Part shown: one piece after another, positions 17,956 through 25,204 of the stretch | Layout: every line of letters starts with the position of its first letter | Numbering within the stretch: the stretch's first letter is position 1 | Assembly (NCBI GenBank): GCA_910578215.1 | Contig: CAJTPH010000015.1 | Location: 1-64,000 of the forward strand | Origin: an uncultured Acetatifactor sp. | Lineage (GTDB): Bacteria; Bacillota; Clostridia; Lachnospirales; Lachnospiraceae | Direction: 5' to 3' | Length of the DNA stretch: 64,000 bases | Notes under the pieces: generated by a model | The model's input: the letters and a program-made list of their open reading frames with translations, nothing else | What the model was told of the DNA's origin: nothing | Database searches by the model: none | Made by a program: the position numbers and the translations under genes

Positions 17956-18276
17956 ATCAGCCTCATTTCCGCGTCCTAACGCTGTTGGTCAGTCTTTTTT
18001 TGGTTAGGATTTCCCGCGTGAGGTTTTTTATCCAAAATTTTATATTCTTAAAAATAGGTCGAGTATTGTTGACAAAATGAGCGAGACCTGTCACAATTTA
18101 AATGACAGGATGGCAGGCGCGGGGCAGCGCTGAGAACGGAACCTCCGTCTGAAAAGCATCGGGCAAAGAGCTTTGTTAAATATTGCCATAGGTATAATCA
18201 ATAAAAAATTTTAAAAATATTATAAGGGATTCCTGCGGATTTTGGGCAGGTTAGGAAAGGCATGGTATAAGTAAAA
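17956..18276. promoter_or_regulatory. Divergent intergenic region between the GH2 gene and trpS
   Basis: Holds a CTGTCA...TGACAG inverted repeat and a wider imperfect one (TTGTTGACA / TGTCACAA, 18067-18096) that could be an operator for the glycosidase gene. For trpS only a -10 box TATAAT (18193-18198) is clear. I looked for a T-box (GGTGGNACCGCG) and do not see one. Confidence 0.4.
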
Positions 18277-19362
18277 ATGGGTAAAATAATTTTGACGGGC
18301 GACAGACCTACCGGAAGATTACATGTGGGGCATTATGCGGGTTCCCTGCGAAGGCGCGTGGAGCTGCAGAATTCGGGGGAATACGAGAAGACCTTTATCA
18401 TGATTGCCGACGCGCAGGCGCTTACGGACAATATTGAAAATCCGGAAAAGGTTAGGCAGAATATTATTGAGGTGGCGCTGGACTACATGGCCTGCGGGCT
18501 TGACCCTGCCAGATCCACACTTTTTATCCAGTCTCAGATTTCGGAGCTGTGCGAGCTGACCTTTTATTATATGGATCTGGTGACGGTGGCCAGGCTGCAG
18601 AGAAATCCCACCGTAAAAAATGAGATTATCATGAGGAACTTTGAGGCAAGCATACCGGTGGGCTTCTTTACTTATCCCATCAGCCAGGCCGCGGATATTA
18701 CCGCATTTAAGGCGACGACGGTTCCCGTGGGAGAGGATCAGCTGCCCATGATCGAGCAGACAAGGGAGATCGTGCATAAATTTAACACGGTCTATGCGCC
18801 CGTGCTGGTGGAGCCTGAGGCGCTGGTTCCCGAGAGCGAGGCGTGCAAAAGGCTGCCGGGTACGGACGGCAAGGCGAAGATGAGCAAGTCTCTGGGAAAC
18901 TGCATTTATCTTGCGGATACTGCCGACGAGGTGCGTGCCAAGATCATGAGTATGTATACGGACCCTCTGCATCTTCAGGTCAGCGATCCCGGGCATCTGG
19001 AGGGAAACACGGTGTTTACCTATTTGGACGCCTTCTGTGTACAGGAGCATTTTGAGAGATATCTGCCGGATTATGCGAATCTGGATGAATTAAAAGCACA
19101 TTACACAAGGGGGGGCCTGGGTGATGTGAAGGTCAAAAAGTTCCTGAACAATATCATGCAGGAGATCCTTGAGCCTGTGCGGACCCGGAGGAAGGAGCTG
19201 GCAAAGGACATTGCCGGCGTGTATGACATTCTCAAGAAGGGAAGCGAAACGGCGCGTGAGGCCGCCGCACAGACCCTGTCCGAGGTAAAGAGCGCAATGC
19301 GCATCAATTATTTTGAGGATGAGGAATTGATTCGGATGCAGAGTGAGAAATACGAGGGTTAA
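18277..19362 (+). CDS. trpS: Tryptophan--tRNA ligase
   Basis: A 361-residue class I aminoacyl-tRNA synthetase that charges tRNA-Trp. The HIGH-type motif appears as PTGRLHVGHYAGSL near the N-terminus and the KMSKS loop as KAKMSKSLGN at about residue 205. Length and the GDRPTG opening fit the Firmicute TrpRS family. It stands alone. Although many Clostridial synthetases have T-box leaders, none is visible here. Confidence 0.96.
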   Translation: MGKIILTGDRPTGRLHVGHYAGSLRRRVELQNSGEYEKTFIMIADAQALTDNIENPEKVRQNIIEVALDYMACGLDPARSTLFIQSQISELCELTFYYMDLVTVARLQRNPTVKNEIIMRNFEASIPVGFFTYPISQAADITAFKATTVPVGEDQLPMIEQTREIVHKFNTVYAPVLVEPEALVPESEACKRLPGTDGKAKMSKSLGNCIYLADTADEVRAKIMSMYTDPLHLQVSDPGHLEGNTVFTYLDAFCVQEHFERYLPDYANLDELKAHYTRGGLGDVKVKKFLNNIMQEILEPVRTRRKELAKDIAGVYDILKKGSETAREAAAQTLSEVKSAMRINYFEDEELIRMQSEKYEG

Positions 19363-19433
19363 GCGATTGTGTGAGTGCGGCCTGAGCCGGGAGTTAAGGT
19401 GAAGAAAATATCCACATCCTGATTTATATGCCC

Positions 19434-19458
19434 AAAGAGGGGTGTCTGCACACCCTCT
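19434..19458 (+). other. Hairpin after trpS
   Basis: AGAGGGGTGT pairs with ACACCCTCT around a short loop. It has no T-run, so it could end or stabilise the trpS transcript, or lie in the leader of the next gene. Confidence 0.35.
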
Positions 19459-19484
19459 CAGGAAGCGGGCAGATAGGAGCTTAA

Positions 19485-20387
19485 GTGAAGTCTGATAAAG
19501 AAAATATAAAATCGGAAAATATAAAAACAGAGAATATAAAAGCAGAAAATTTGAATGCACAAGATCTGAATACAGAAAAATCAGAAACAGATAAATTGAA
19601 TACAAAAAATCAGAAAACAGAATCTATCAATGAAAAAGAATCTATTAATGTAACAGAATCTATTCATGAAAAAGAAGAATCCGACGGAGAACCGGGCGAA
19701 GCCAATGTCTCGGAGGGCAGCTCTGAGAAGCCGGACGGTTCCAGAAATGACAGGGAGGAAAACGGCTCGGCACGGTCGGAAGCCGGAGAGTCTGAAGATC
19801 AGGAGGAAGGAGACGACTGGGAGGAGGACTCCGGGGATGATTGGGAGGAGGAGACGGAGCCTGCCAAGCCCTGGGCGATTACGCTTGTGTTCCTTGGCAT
19901 GGTGGGCGTGGCGGCGGTCATATGCGTTATGCTTTGGACATTTACACATCATGACAGGCCCGGCGAGCAAAACCAAAAGACCTTTGCGGGAACCACCGCT
20001 GCTCCGGGACCCGGGGGCGAGTCTGAGCCGGGTGGAACGTTGGGGGCGGGAAACCAGAGCGGCGATCCTGTGTCTGCGTCCAATCCCGATGAGACCGATG
20101 CTCCGGATGCGGATTTGAACCGGGTGACTACTCAGGATGGCAGGGTTATCATTTTTACGGACTGTGACGATATGGTTACGCCAAAGGAATATGTGAACCT
20201 GAGGACGGAGCCCAGTACCGCCCAGGGAGAGGCAACGGTGGGATGCAGGCTGAACAAGGGCGAGACGGCGCGCCGTACGGGCGTCAGCGAGGAGATGGGC
20301 TGGTCCAGGGTGGAGTATAATGGCCAGGTTCTCTATGTTGTAACCAGCATTGTCAGCGTGGTGACGGATACCCAGACAGCTGAATAA
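19485..20387 (+). CDS. Single-pass membrane protein with C-terminal SH3 domain
   Basis: A 300-residue protein with a GTG start after TAGGAGC. Residues 1-130 are a charged, low-complexity cytoplasmic tail that begins with short repeats of the form ENIK(S/T/A), then Glu/Ser/Asp-rich sequence. A membrane helix follows at about 134-157 (WAITLVFLGMVGVAAVI), then a Gly/Pro/Ser linker and, from about 205, a bacterial SH3 domain (YVNLRTEPST...GWSRVEYNGQ...YVVTS), a domain that commonly binds peptidoglycan. It therefore links cytoplasm to cell wall. Function unknown. It lies between trpS and spoVAD without tight spacing. Confidence 0.8.
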   Translation: MKSDKENIKSENIKTENIKAENLNAQDLNTEKSETDKLNTKNQKTESINEKESINVTESIHEKEESDGEPGEANVSEGSSEKPDGSRNDREENGSARSEAGESEDQEEGDDWEEDSGDDWEEETEPAKPWAITLVFLGMVGVAAVICVMLWTFTHHDRPGEQNQKTFAGTTAAPGPGGESEPGGTLGAGNQSGDPVSASNPDETDAPDADLNRVTTQDGRVIIFTDCDDMVTPKEYVNLRTEPSTAQGEATVGCRLNKGETARRTGVSEEMGWSRVEYNGQVLYVVTSIVSVVTDTQTAE

Positions 20388-20391
20388 AAAA

Positions 20392-20421
20392 GTATAGATT
20401 TCCCTTCGGCAGGAGATAATA
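20392..20421 (+). promoter_or_regulatory. Sigma-G-like promoter of spoVAD
   Basis: GTATA (20392-20396) and GATAATA (20415-20421) are separated by 18 bases. The forespore sigma-G consensus is GHATR, 17-18 bases, CATWHTA; only the first base of the -10 differs. It precedes a spore gene, which supports the call. Confidence 0.6.
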
Positions 20422-20506
20422 ATGCGGAGACAACTTCTAAGCGCTGAGGCGCCGAGCTGTTTTGAAATTCGCATCTGAAAATACTGATTGCCGGAGGGAA
20501 TTATTT

Positions 20507-21586
20507 ATGAATCAAAAGTTGGGAAGGGCGAGTGTGAAGCCGGAACAGCCTGTATATATTTTAAGCAGCGCCAGCGTTGTGGGACCTAAGGAGGGACAGG
20601 GACCGCTGGGGCTTTTGTTTGACGTTGTGGGCGAGGACGACATGTTTGGCTGTGAGACATGGGAGGACGCGGAGAGCAGCCTGCAGAAAAAGGCGGTAGC
20701 GCTGGCGTTGGAAAAGGCCGGGATGCAGCCTGGCGATGCCGGATTTATTTTTGCAGGTGACCTGCTTGGTCAATCCATAGCCACATCCTTTGGCTTGTCC
20801 AGCTATGAAATACCTCTTTTGGGACTGTATGGGGCCTGCTCTACCTGCGGGGAATCGCTGACGCTTGGAACCATGAGCGTAGCGGGCGGATTTGCGGACA
20901 AGGTGGTCTGCGTCACATCCAGCCATTTTGCAAGTGCGGAAAAGGAGTTCCGGTTCCCGCTGGAATACGGAAACCAGCGCCCGCTTTCGGCATGCTGGAC
21001 CGTGACGGGAAGCGGCGCCTTTGTACTTGGGGACAAGGCTGCCGGCGACGCGCTGCCTGCCGCCTGCGGAGCCATGCCAGACGGGAAGCCCGGAGGGAGC
21101 GCGGGCAGGCCCAGGGCCAGAATAACCGGACTGACGGTGGGAAAAATTGTGGACTACGGTCTGAAGGATTCCATGAATATGGGAGCCTGCATGGCGCCTG
21201 CGGCAGCTTCCACCCTGGAGCAGCACTTTATTGACTTTGCCAGTCAGCCGGAGGATTATGACAAGATCATTACAGGAGATCTGGGGAAGATCGGGCAGAA
21301 GGTGCTGATAGACCTGCTTTGTGAAAAGGGCTATGACATTTCCGAACAGCACATGGACTGCGGAATAGAAATCTTTGACGGGGAATCCCAGGACACCCAT
21401 GCGGGGGGAAGCGGCTGCGGCTGCAGCGCAGTGACCCTTTCGGCATATATTTTAAAGCAGCTGGAAGCGGGAAACTGGAAAAAGGTGATCTTTATGCCTA
21501 CAGGCGCACTTCTCAGCAAGACGAGCTTTAACGAGGGAAAGAGCGTTCCCGGAATTGCCCATGCCGTGGTGATAGAGGCCTGTTAG
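20507..21586 (+). CDS. spoVAD: Stage V sporulation protein AD
   Basis: A 359-residue protein of the SpoVA channel that moves dipicolinic acid into the forespore and out during germination. It has the thiolase-like fold typical of SpoVAD, with GACSTCGESL, the loop YGNQRPLSACWTVTGSGAFVL and the C-terminal THAGGSGCGCSAVT. The start at 20507 follows GGAGGG with 8 bases; the longer frame has no RBS. In most Clostridia spoVAC, spoVAD and spoVAE are adjacent. Here spoVAD is alone, spoVAE is 30 kb away, and spoVAC is not in the window. A sigma-G-like promoter lies upstream. Confidence 0.93.
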   Translation: MNQKLGRASVKPEQPVYILSSASVVGPKEGQGPLGLLFDVVGEDDMFGCETWEDAESSLQKKAVALALEKAGMQPGDAGFIFAGDLLGQSIATSFGLSSYEIPLLGLYGACSTCGESLTLGTMSVAGGFADKVVCVTSSHFASAEKEFRFPLEYGNQRPLSACWTVTGSGAFVLGDKAAGDALPAACGAMPDGKPGGSAGRPRARITGLTVGKIVDYGLKDSMNMGACMAPAAASTLEQHFIDFASQPEDYDKIITGDLGKIGQKVLIDLLCEKGYDISEQHMDCGIEIFDGESQDTHAGGSGCGCSAVTLSAYILKQLEAGNWKKVIFMPTGALLSKTSFNEGKSVPGIAHAVVIEAC

Positions 21587-21602
21587 ACGGCGCGAGGGTC
21601 AA

Positions 21603-21687
21603 CGCCAACGTGTCCTTTGGACACATTTCCCTTGGGACGCATCCAATTCCATGCCCCGCTGCTTGCGGCGGGGTTATCGATTTGGCG
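21603..21687 (+). repeat. Three-hairpin structured repeat, copy A
   Basis: An outer stem CGCCAA/TTGGCG (21603-21608 with 21682-21687) encloses three hairpins: GTGTCC/GGACAC (21610-21624), TCCC/GGGA (21628-21637) and a 9-bp CCCCGCTGC/GCGGCGGGG stem (21654-21673). It aligns with the element at 54001-54087, sharing the linkers CGCATC and ATTCC. It lies between spoVAD and the WYL regulator gene and does not encode protein. Confidence 0.8.
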
Positions 21688-21747
21688 AATGCCTTGGGGT
21701 ACATATCAGGATGCCCGGAGGCTCTTATCAGAAGCGGAGGAGAAGTA

Positions 21748-22644
21748 ATGTCGGACAGCCGGCTGTTTAAAATTTTATATTATATATTGGAAAAGGGGCG
21801 GGCCACCGCTCCCGAATTGGCGTCGGAGCTTGAAGTCACTACAAGGACCATCTATCGGGACGTAGAGGCGCTGAGCGGGGCAGGCATTCCGGTTTACACC
21901 GAACCGGGCAGGAACGGCGGAATATATTTACTCCATGATTTTGTTTTGGACAGGGCGCTGCTTTCCCAGGGGGAGAGGCAGGAGGTATTGGCGGCGCTGC
22001 AAGGCATATCCGCCACGGGTTATACCGCCGGGCAGGATGCCCTGTCAAAGCTGTCCGCGCTTTTTAACATACATACGGGGGATTGGCTGGAGGTGGATTT
22101 TTCACGTTGGGGAAAATCCGCCTGCGATAACTCGAAATTTGACGTACTCAAAACGGCGGTGATTCAGCATAGGGAAATCGGAATGTTTTATGCGAATACA
22201 AAAGGAGAAAGAGGGCAGCGCACCGTCTGGCCCTTAAGGCTGTCTTATAAGTCAAAGGAATGGTATCTGAAAGCATATTGTCCCGATAAGCAGGATTTCC
22301 GTATTTTTAAGTTAAATCGGATGTCAAAGCTGGAGCTGTCTGAGCGGACCTTTGCGCCAATGCAATACCCGGAGCAGCAAAATATGCCGCCGCAGACATG
22401 CCAGCGGATAACCCTTTTATTTTCAAAGGAAATTGCCTACCGCGCCTACGACGAGTTCGACGAGACGCAGATTCGCTGCATGGAGAACGGGGACCTGACC
22501 GCTTCCGCCGAAATGCCTGTGGATGCATGGCTTACAGGGTATCTGCTTTCTCTGGGACCAGGGGTTGAGATTCTTGAACCGGGATATCTGAGAGAAATTT
22601 TAGCCCGGCAGGCACGGGAAATTTATGAAAAAAACAAACCCTGA
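21748..22644 (+). CDS. WYL-domain transcriptional regulator (YafY/DeoR-like)
   Basis: A 298-residue regulator. An N-terminal winged helix-turn-helix (about 1-60, ELEVTTRTIYRDVEALS) is followed by a WYL domain (about 135-215) and a C-terminal extension ending in the family's REILARQAREIYEK helix. The ATG at 21748 follows GGAGGAGAA; the longer upstream frame runs through the structured repeat and is rejected. Seventy-eight bases upstream of a ClbS/DfsB-like gene, which it may regulate. WYL domains sense small ligands or nucleic acids; the signal here is unknown. Confidence 0.9.
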   Translation: MSDSRLFKILYYILEKGRATAPELASELEVTTRTIYRDVEALSGAGIPVYTEPGRNGGIYLLHDFVLDRALLSQGERQEVLAALQGISATGYTAGQDALSKLSALFNIHTGDWLEVDFSRWGKSACDNSKFDVLKTAVIQHREIGMFYANTKGERGQRTVWPLRLSYKSKEWYLKAYCPDKQDFRIFKLNRMSKLELSERTFAPMQYPEQQNMPPQTCQRITLLFSKEIAYRAYDEFDETQIRCMENGDLTASAEMPVDAWLTGYLLSLGPGVEILEPGYLREILARQAREIYEKNKP

Positions 22645-22722
22645 CAGAGGATGTCAAGATATCTGTGCTATAGTGAGGGCGTAAGGATAAAACAAGACCG
22701 GCAGATAAAAAGGAGAGGCAAT

Positions 22723-23274
22723 ATGGGCAGACCGTCTACAAAGGCAGGCTTAATGCTTGCGGCAACCGATAATTACAGGAAATTGAACGTTCTTATTTCC
22801 GGCATGACAGAAAAAGAGCTGTTGACGGAGTTTGATTTTGAAGGCGATGAAAAGAAGAAGGAGGCACATTGGAAACGGGATAAAAATCTCAGGGATGTTA
22901 TGATTCATCTGTATGAATGGCACAGGCTTTTGCTGAATTGGGTCCATGCAAACCAAAACGGCGGGCGTACGCCGTTCCTTCCCCTGCCTTACAACTGGAA
23001 AACCTATGGCGATATGAATGTGGAATTCTGGAAAAAACATCAAAGCACATCGTTGGAGGAGGCGAGGAGGATGGTTGAGGGGTCCCACAATGAAGTGCTG
23101 TCTCTGGCGGAGACATTTTCAAACGAGGAATTATTTTCAAAGGGAATATTTGACTGGGTGGGAGGAAGCGCGTTAGGCTCCTATTTTGTAAGCGGCACAT
23201 CCAGCCATTACGATTGGGCGATGAAGAAACTCAAGGCGCACATAAAAAACTGCAGGGATATCACTGACCGATAA
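22723..23274 (+). CDS. ClbS/DfsB-family (DUF1706-like) protein
   Basis: A 183-residue, mostly helical protein. The order MGRPSTKAGLMLAA...LRDVMIHLYEWHRLLLNW...FFVSGTSSHYDWA-like segments matches ClbS/DfsB, a four-helix family whose founder ClbS protects colibactin producers by hydrolysing the toxin's cyclopropane. Many relatives have no colibactin link, so protective function here is only a possibility. Start chosen at 22723 after AGGAGAGG. An ACAGA-N13-TCTGT inverted repeat lies just upstream and could be an operator for the neighbouring WYL regulator. Confidence 0.82.
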   Translation: MGRPSTKAGLMLAATDNYRKLNVLISGMTEKELLTEFDFEGDEKKKEAHWKRDKNLRDVMIHLYEWHRLLLNWVHANQNGGRTPFLPLPYNWKTYGDMNVEFWKKHQSTSLEEARRMVEGSHNEVLSLAETFSNEELFSKGIFDWVGGSALGSYFVSGTSSHYDWAMKKLKAHIKNCRDITDR

Positions 23275-23299
23275 ACGGACAAAGGTATATTATATGAAT

Positions 23300-23338
23300 A
23301 AGCATGCATAATTTCTTTATTATGCATGCTTTTATGCA
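23300..23338 (+). terminator. Terminator after the ClbS-like gene
   Basis: AAGCATGCATAA (23300-23311) pairs with TTATGCATGCTT (23320-23331), a 12-bp perfect stem with an 8-base loop, followed by a T-rich tract. Confidence 0.7.
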
Positions 23339-23385
23339 TTTTTATACATATATTTTGTGAAATAGTGTATAAAAAATAAAATAGT

Positions 23386-23415
23386 AGTGGACTTTTATTC
23401 AAAAAGTGGTATGAT
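23386..23415 (+). promoter_or_regulatory. Arginine operon promoter with ARG-box-like site
   Basis: TATGAT (23410-23415) is 17 bases from GTGGAC (23387-23392). The 18-base stretch 23386-23403, centred on TTTTATTCA, agrees with the ArgR/AhrC ARG box TNTGAATWWWWATTCANW at about 15 positions and covers the -35 box. Repression by ArgR with arginine would follow; no argR gene is in the window. A second ARG-like stretch begins TATGAATAAG near 23293, in the upstream terminator. Confidence 0.5.
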
Positions 23416-23480
23416 AAGAGAATAATTGCTGCGCTTATGGCGTGGGCATGCATGTAAAAAGGATAAAAGCGAGGAAAATC

Positions 23481-24539
23481 ATGATTAAGGCAGGAATTAT
23501 AGGAGCCACCGGCTATGCCGGAGGAGAGCTGGTCAGAATATTGGCGAATCATCCGGATGTGGAAATTGTCTGGTACGGCTCCAGGAGCTATATAGACCAA
23601 AAATATTATCAGGTATACCAAAATATGTTTCGGATCGTGGAGGATGTCTGCAGGGACGACAATCTGACCGAGCTTGCGCAGCAGGTGGACGTGATTTTCA
23701 CAGCCACGCCCCAGGGCTTCCTGGCGGGTCTTCTGACGGAGGAAATTCTGTCAAGAGTAAAGATTGTGGATCTGTCCGCGGATTACCGCATCAAGGACGT
23801 GGCCGTTTATGAAAGATGGTACGGTATCGAGCATAAGTCGCCCCAGTTTATTCCGGAGGCGGTCTACGGTCTCTGCGAGATAAACAGGGATAAGATTACC
23901 CATGCCACCCGGCTGGTTGCAAATCCGGGCTGTTATACCACCTGCTCTATCCTTACGGCCTATCCCCTGGTGAAAGAAGGGCTCATCGACGCGGATACGC
24001 TGATCGTGGATGCAAAGTCCGGCACATCGGGAGCAGGCAGGGGAGCAAAGGTGCCGAACCTGTTCTGCGAGGTCAACGAGAACATAAAGGCTTACGGCGT
24101 GGCAAGCCACAGGCATACCCCTGAGATCGAGGAACAGCTGGGATATGCGGGGAACTGCCGGGTGACCATCAGCTTTACGCCTCATCTGGTGCCCATGAAC
24201 AGGGGAATCCTGGTGACGGAGTATGCGTCGCTTAAGAAAAAGGCGGACGGCTCCCTGCCCTCCTATGAGGAAGTCAGGGCGGCTTACGACAAATATTACG
24301 CGGACGAAAGGTTTGTCCGTGTGCTGGAAAAGGGAATCTGCCCCGAGACAAAGTGGGTGGAGGGCAGCAACTATGTGGATGTGAATTTTGTCATCGACGA
24401 GAGGACCGGGCGCGTTATTATGATGGGGGCGCTGGACAATCTGGTAAAGGGCGCTGCCGGACAGGCGGTGCAGAATATGAATCTGCTCTTTGGGCTGCCG
24501 GAAAGCGAAGGGCTGGAGCTGGTGCCCTGCTTCCCGTAG
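23481..24539 (+). CDS. argC: N-acetyl-gamma-glutamyl-phosphate reductase
   Basis: A 352-residue NADPH-dependent enzyme of arginine biosynthesis that reduces N-acetylglutamyl phosphate to the semialdehyde. The nucleotide-binding loop GATGYAGGEL is at the N-terminus, and the catalytic Cys is in NPGCYTT, followed by AKSGTSGAGR and ASHRHTPEIE. The ATG at 23481 follows GAGGAAAA; an in-frame upstream Met has no RBS. First gene of the argC-GNAT-argJ-argB-argD cluster. Confidence 0.97.
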   Translation: MIKAGIIGATGYAGGELVRILANHPDVEIVWYGSRSYIDQKYYQVYQNMFRIVEDVCRDDNLTELAQQVDVIFTATPQGFLAGLLTEEILSRVKIVDLSADYRIKDVAVYERWYGIEHKSPQFIPEAVYGLCEINRDKITHATRLVANPGCYTTCSILTAYPLVKEGLIDADTLIVDAKSGTSGAGRGAKVPNLFCEVNENIKAYGVASHRHTPEIEEQLGYAGNCRVTISFTPHLVPMNRGILVTEYASLKKKADGSLPSYEEVRAAYDKYYADERFVRVLEKGICPETKWVEGSNYVDVNFVIDERTGRVIMMGALDNLVKGAAGQAVQNMNLLFGLPESEGLELVPCFP

Positions 24540-24597
24540 GATTCGGATGAAGGCAGACCGGCTAGAAAAAAATAAACATAAGGAACAGGATAAGAAA

Positions 24598-25062
24598 ATG
24601 GGCAGTAAGGCATATACCGTCAGGGCAATGACAATTGAGGATTATGAGGGGCTTCGGGCGCTGTGGATGACGATTCGCGGCTTCGGGATCAGGAGCATCG
24701 ACGATTCAAGGGAGGGCGTGGAGCGTTTTTTAAGGAGGAATCCCGAAACCAGCGTAGTGGCGGTGGCGGAGGACGGCGCCATTGTGGGAGGCATTCTCTG
24801 CGGGCACGACGGCAGGCGCGGCTGCCTGTACCATGTGTGTGTCCGGGAGGATTACCGCAGGAACGGCATCGGCAAGGCCATGGTGGTATACTGCATGAAT
24901 GCCCTGAAGGATCAGGAGATCAACAAGGTGAGCCTGATCGCCTTTACGGTCAACGATGTGGGCAACGCCTTCTGGAACTGTATCGGCTGGACGAAGCGGG
25001 AGGATTTGAATTATTATGACTTTACGCTGAACGAGGCGAATATCACCGCCTTTAACCGGTGA
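24598..25062 (+). CDS. GNAT N-acetyltransferase in the arginine operon
   Basis: A 154-residue GCN5-type acetyltransferase. The acetyl-CoA loop is VREDYRRNGIGKAMV (motif A, about residue 85), with AFWNCIGWTKRED as motif B. The start at 24598 is preferred because AGGA lies 7-8 bases upstream; an ATG at 24547 is possible and would add 17 residues. Between argC and argJ, it is a good candidate for a short, ArgA-like acetylglutamate synthase that primes the pathway, or another amino-acid acetylase. The location argues for it, the sequence alone does not prove it. Confidence 0.85.
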   Translation: MGSKAYTVRAMTIEDYEGLRALWMTIRGFGIRSIDDSREGVERFLRRNPETSVVAVAEDGAIVGGILCGHDGRRGCLYHVCVREDYRRNGIGKAMVVYCMNALKDQEINKVSLIAFTVNDVGNAFWNCIGWTKREDLNYYDFTLNEANITAFNR

Positions 25063-25093
25063 TATCCGCCCTTTCTGGGGAATGCCGTACGGG

Positions 25094-25127
25094 TCAAATA
25101 CTCCGCAGCTTGCTGCGGGGTATTTGA
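25094..25127. repeat. Intergenic palindrome with CTTG loop
   Basis: TCAAATAC (25094-25101) pairs with GTATTTGA (25120-25127) and CCGCAG with CTGCGG, one T-G pair between, forming a 15-bp stem with a CTTG loop. It lies between the GNAT gene and argJ. Similar CCGC...GCGG palindromes occur elsewhere in the window. Confidence 0.7.
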
Positions 25128-25204
25128 TTCAAGGGAATAAATAGGGGAGCCTGAACAGTGAAAATGACATACTACTTTATTAAACGGTCAGAAAGGGAAG
25201 AAAA

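Noticed and set aside
17956..18276. T-box leader before trpS
   Set aside because: Neither the GGTGGNACCGCG antiterminator motif nor a Trp specifier loop could be found.
22723..23274. Evidence for a colibactin-like cluster from the ClbS-type gene
   Set aside because: No polyketide or peptide synthetase genes are in the window, and the ClbS/DfsB family is widespread without them.
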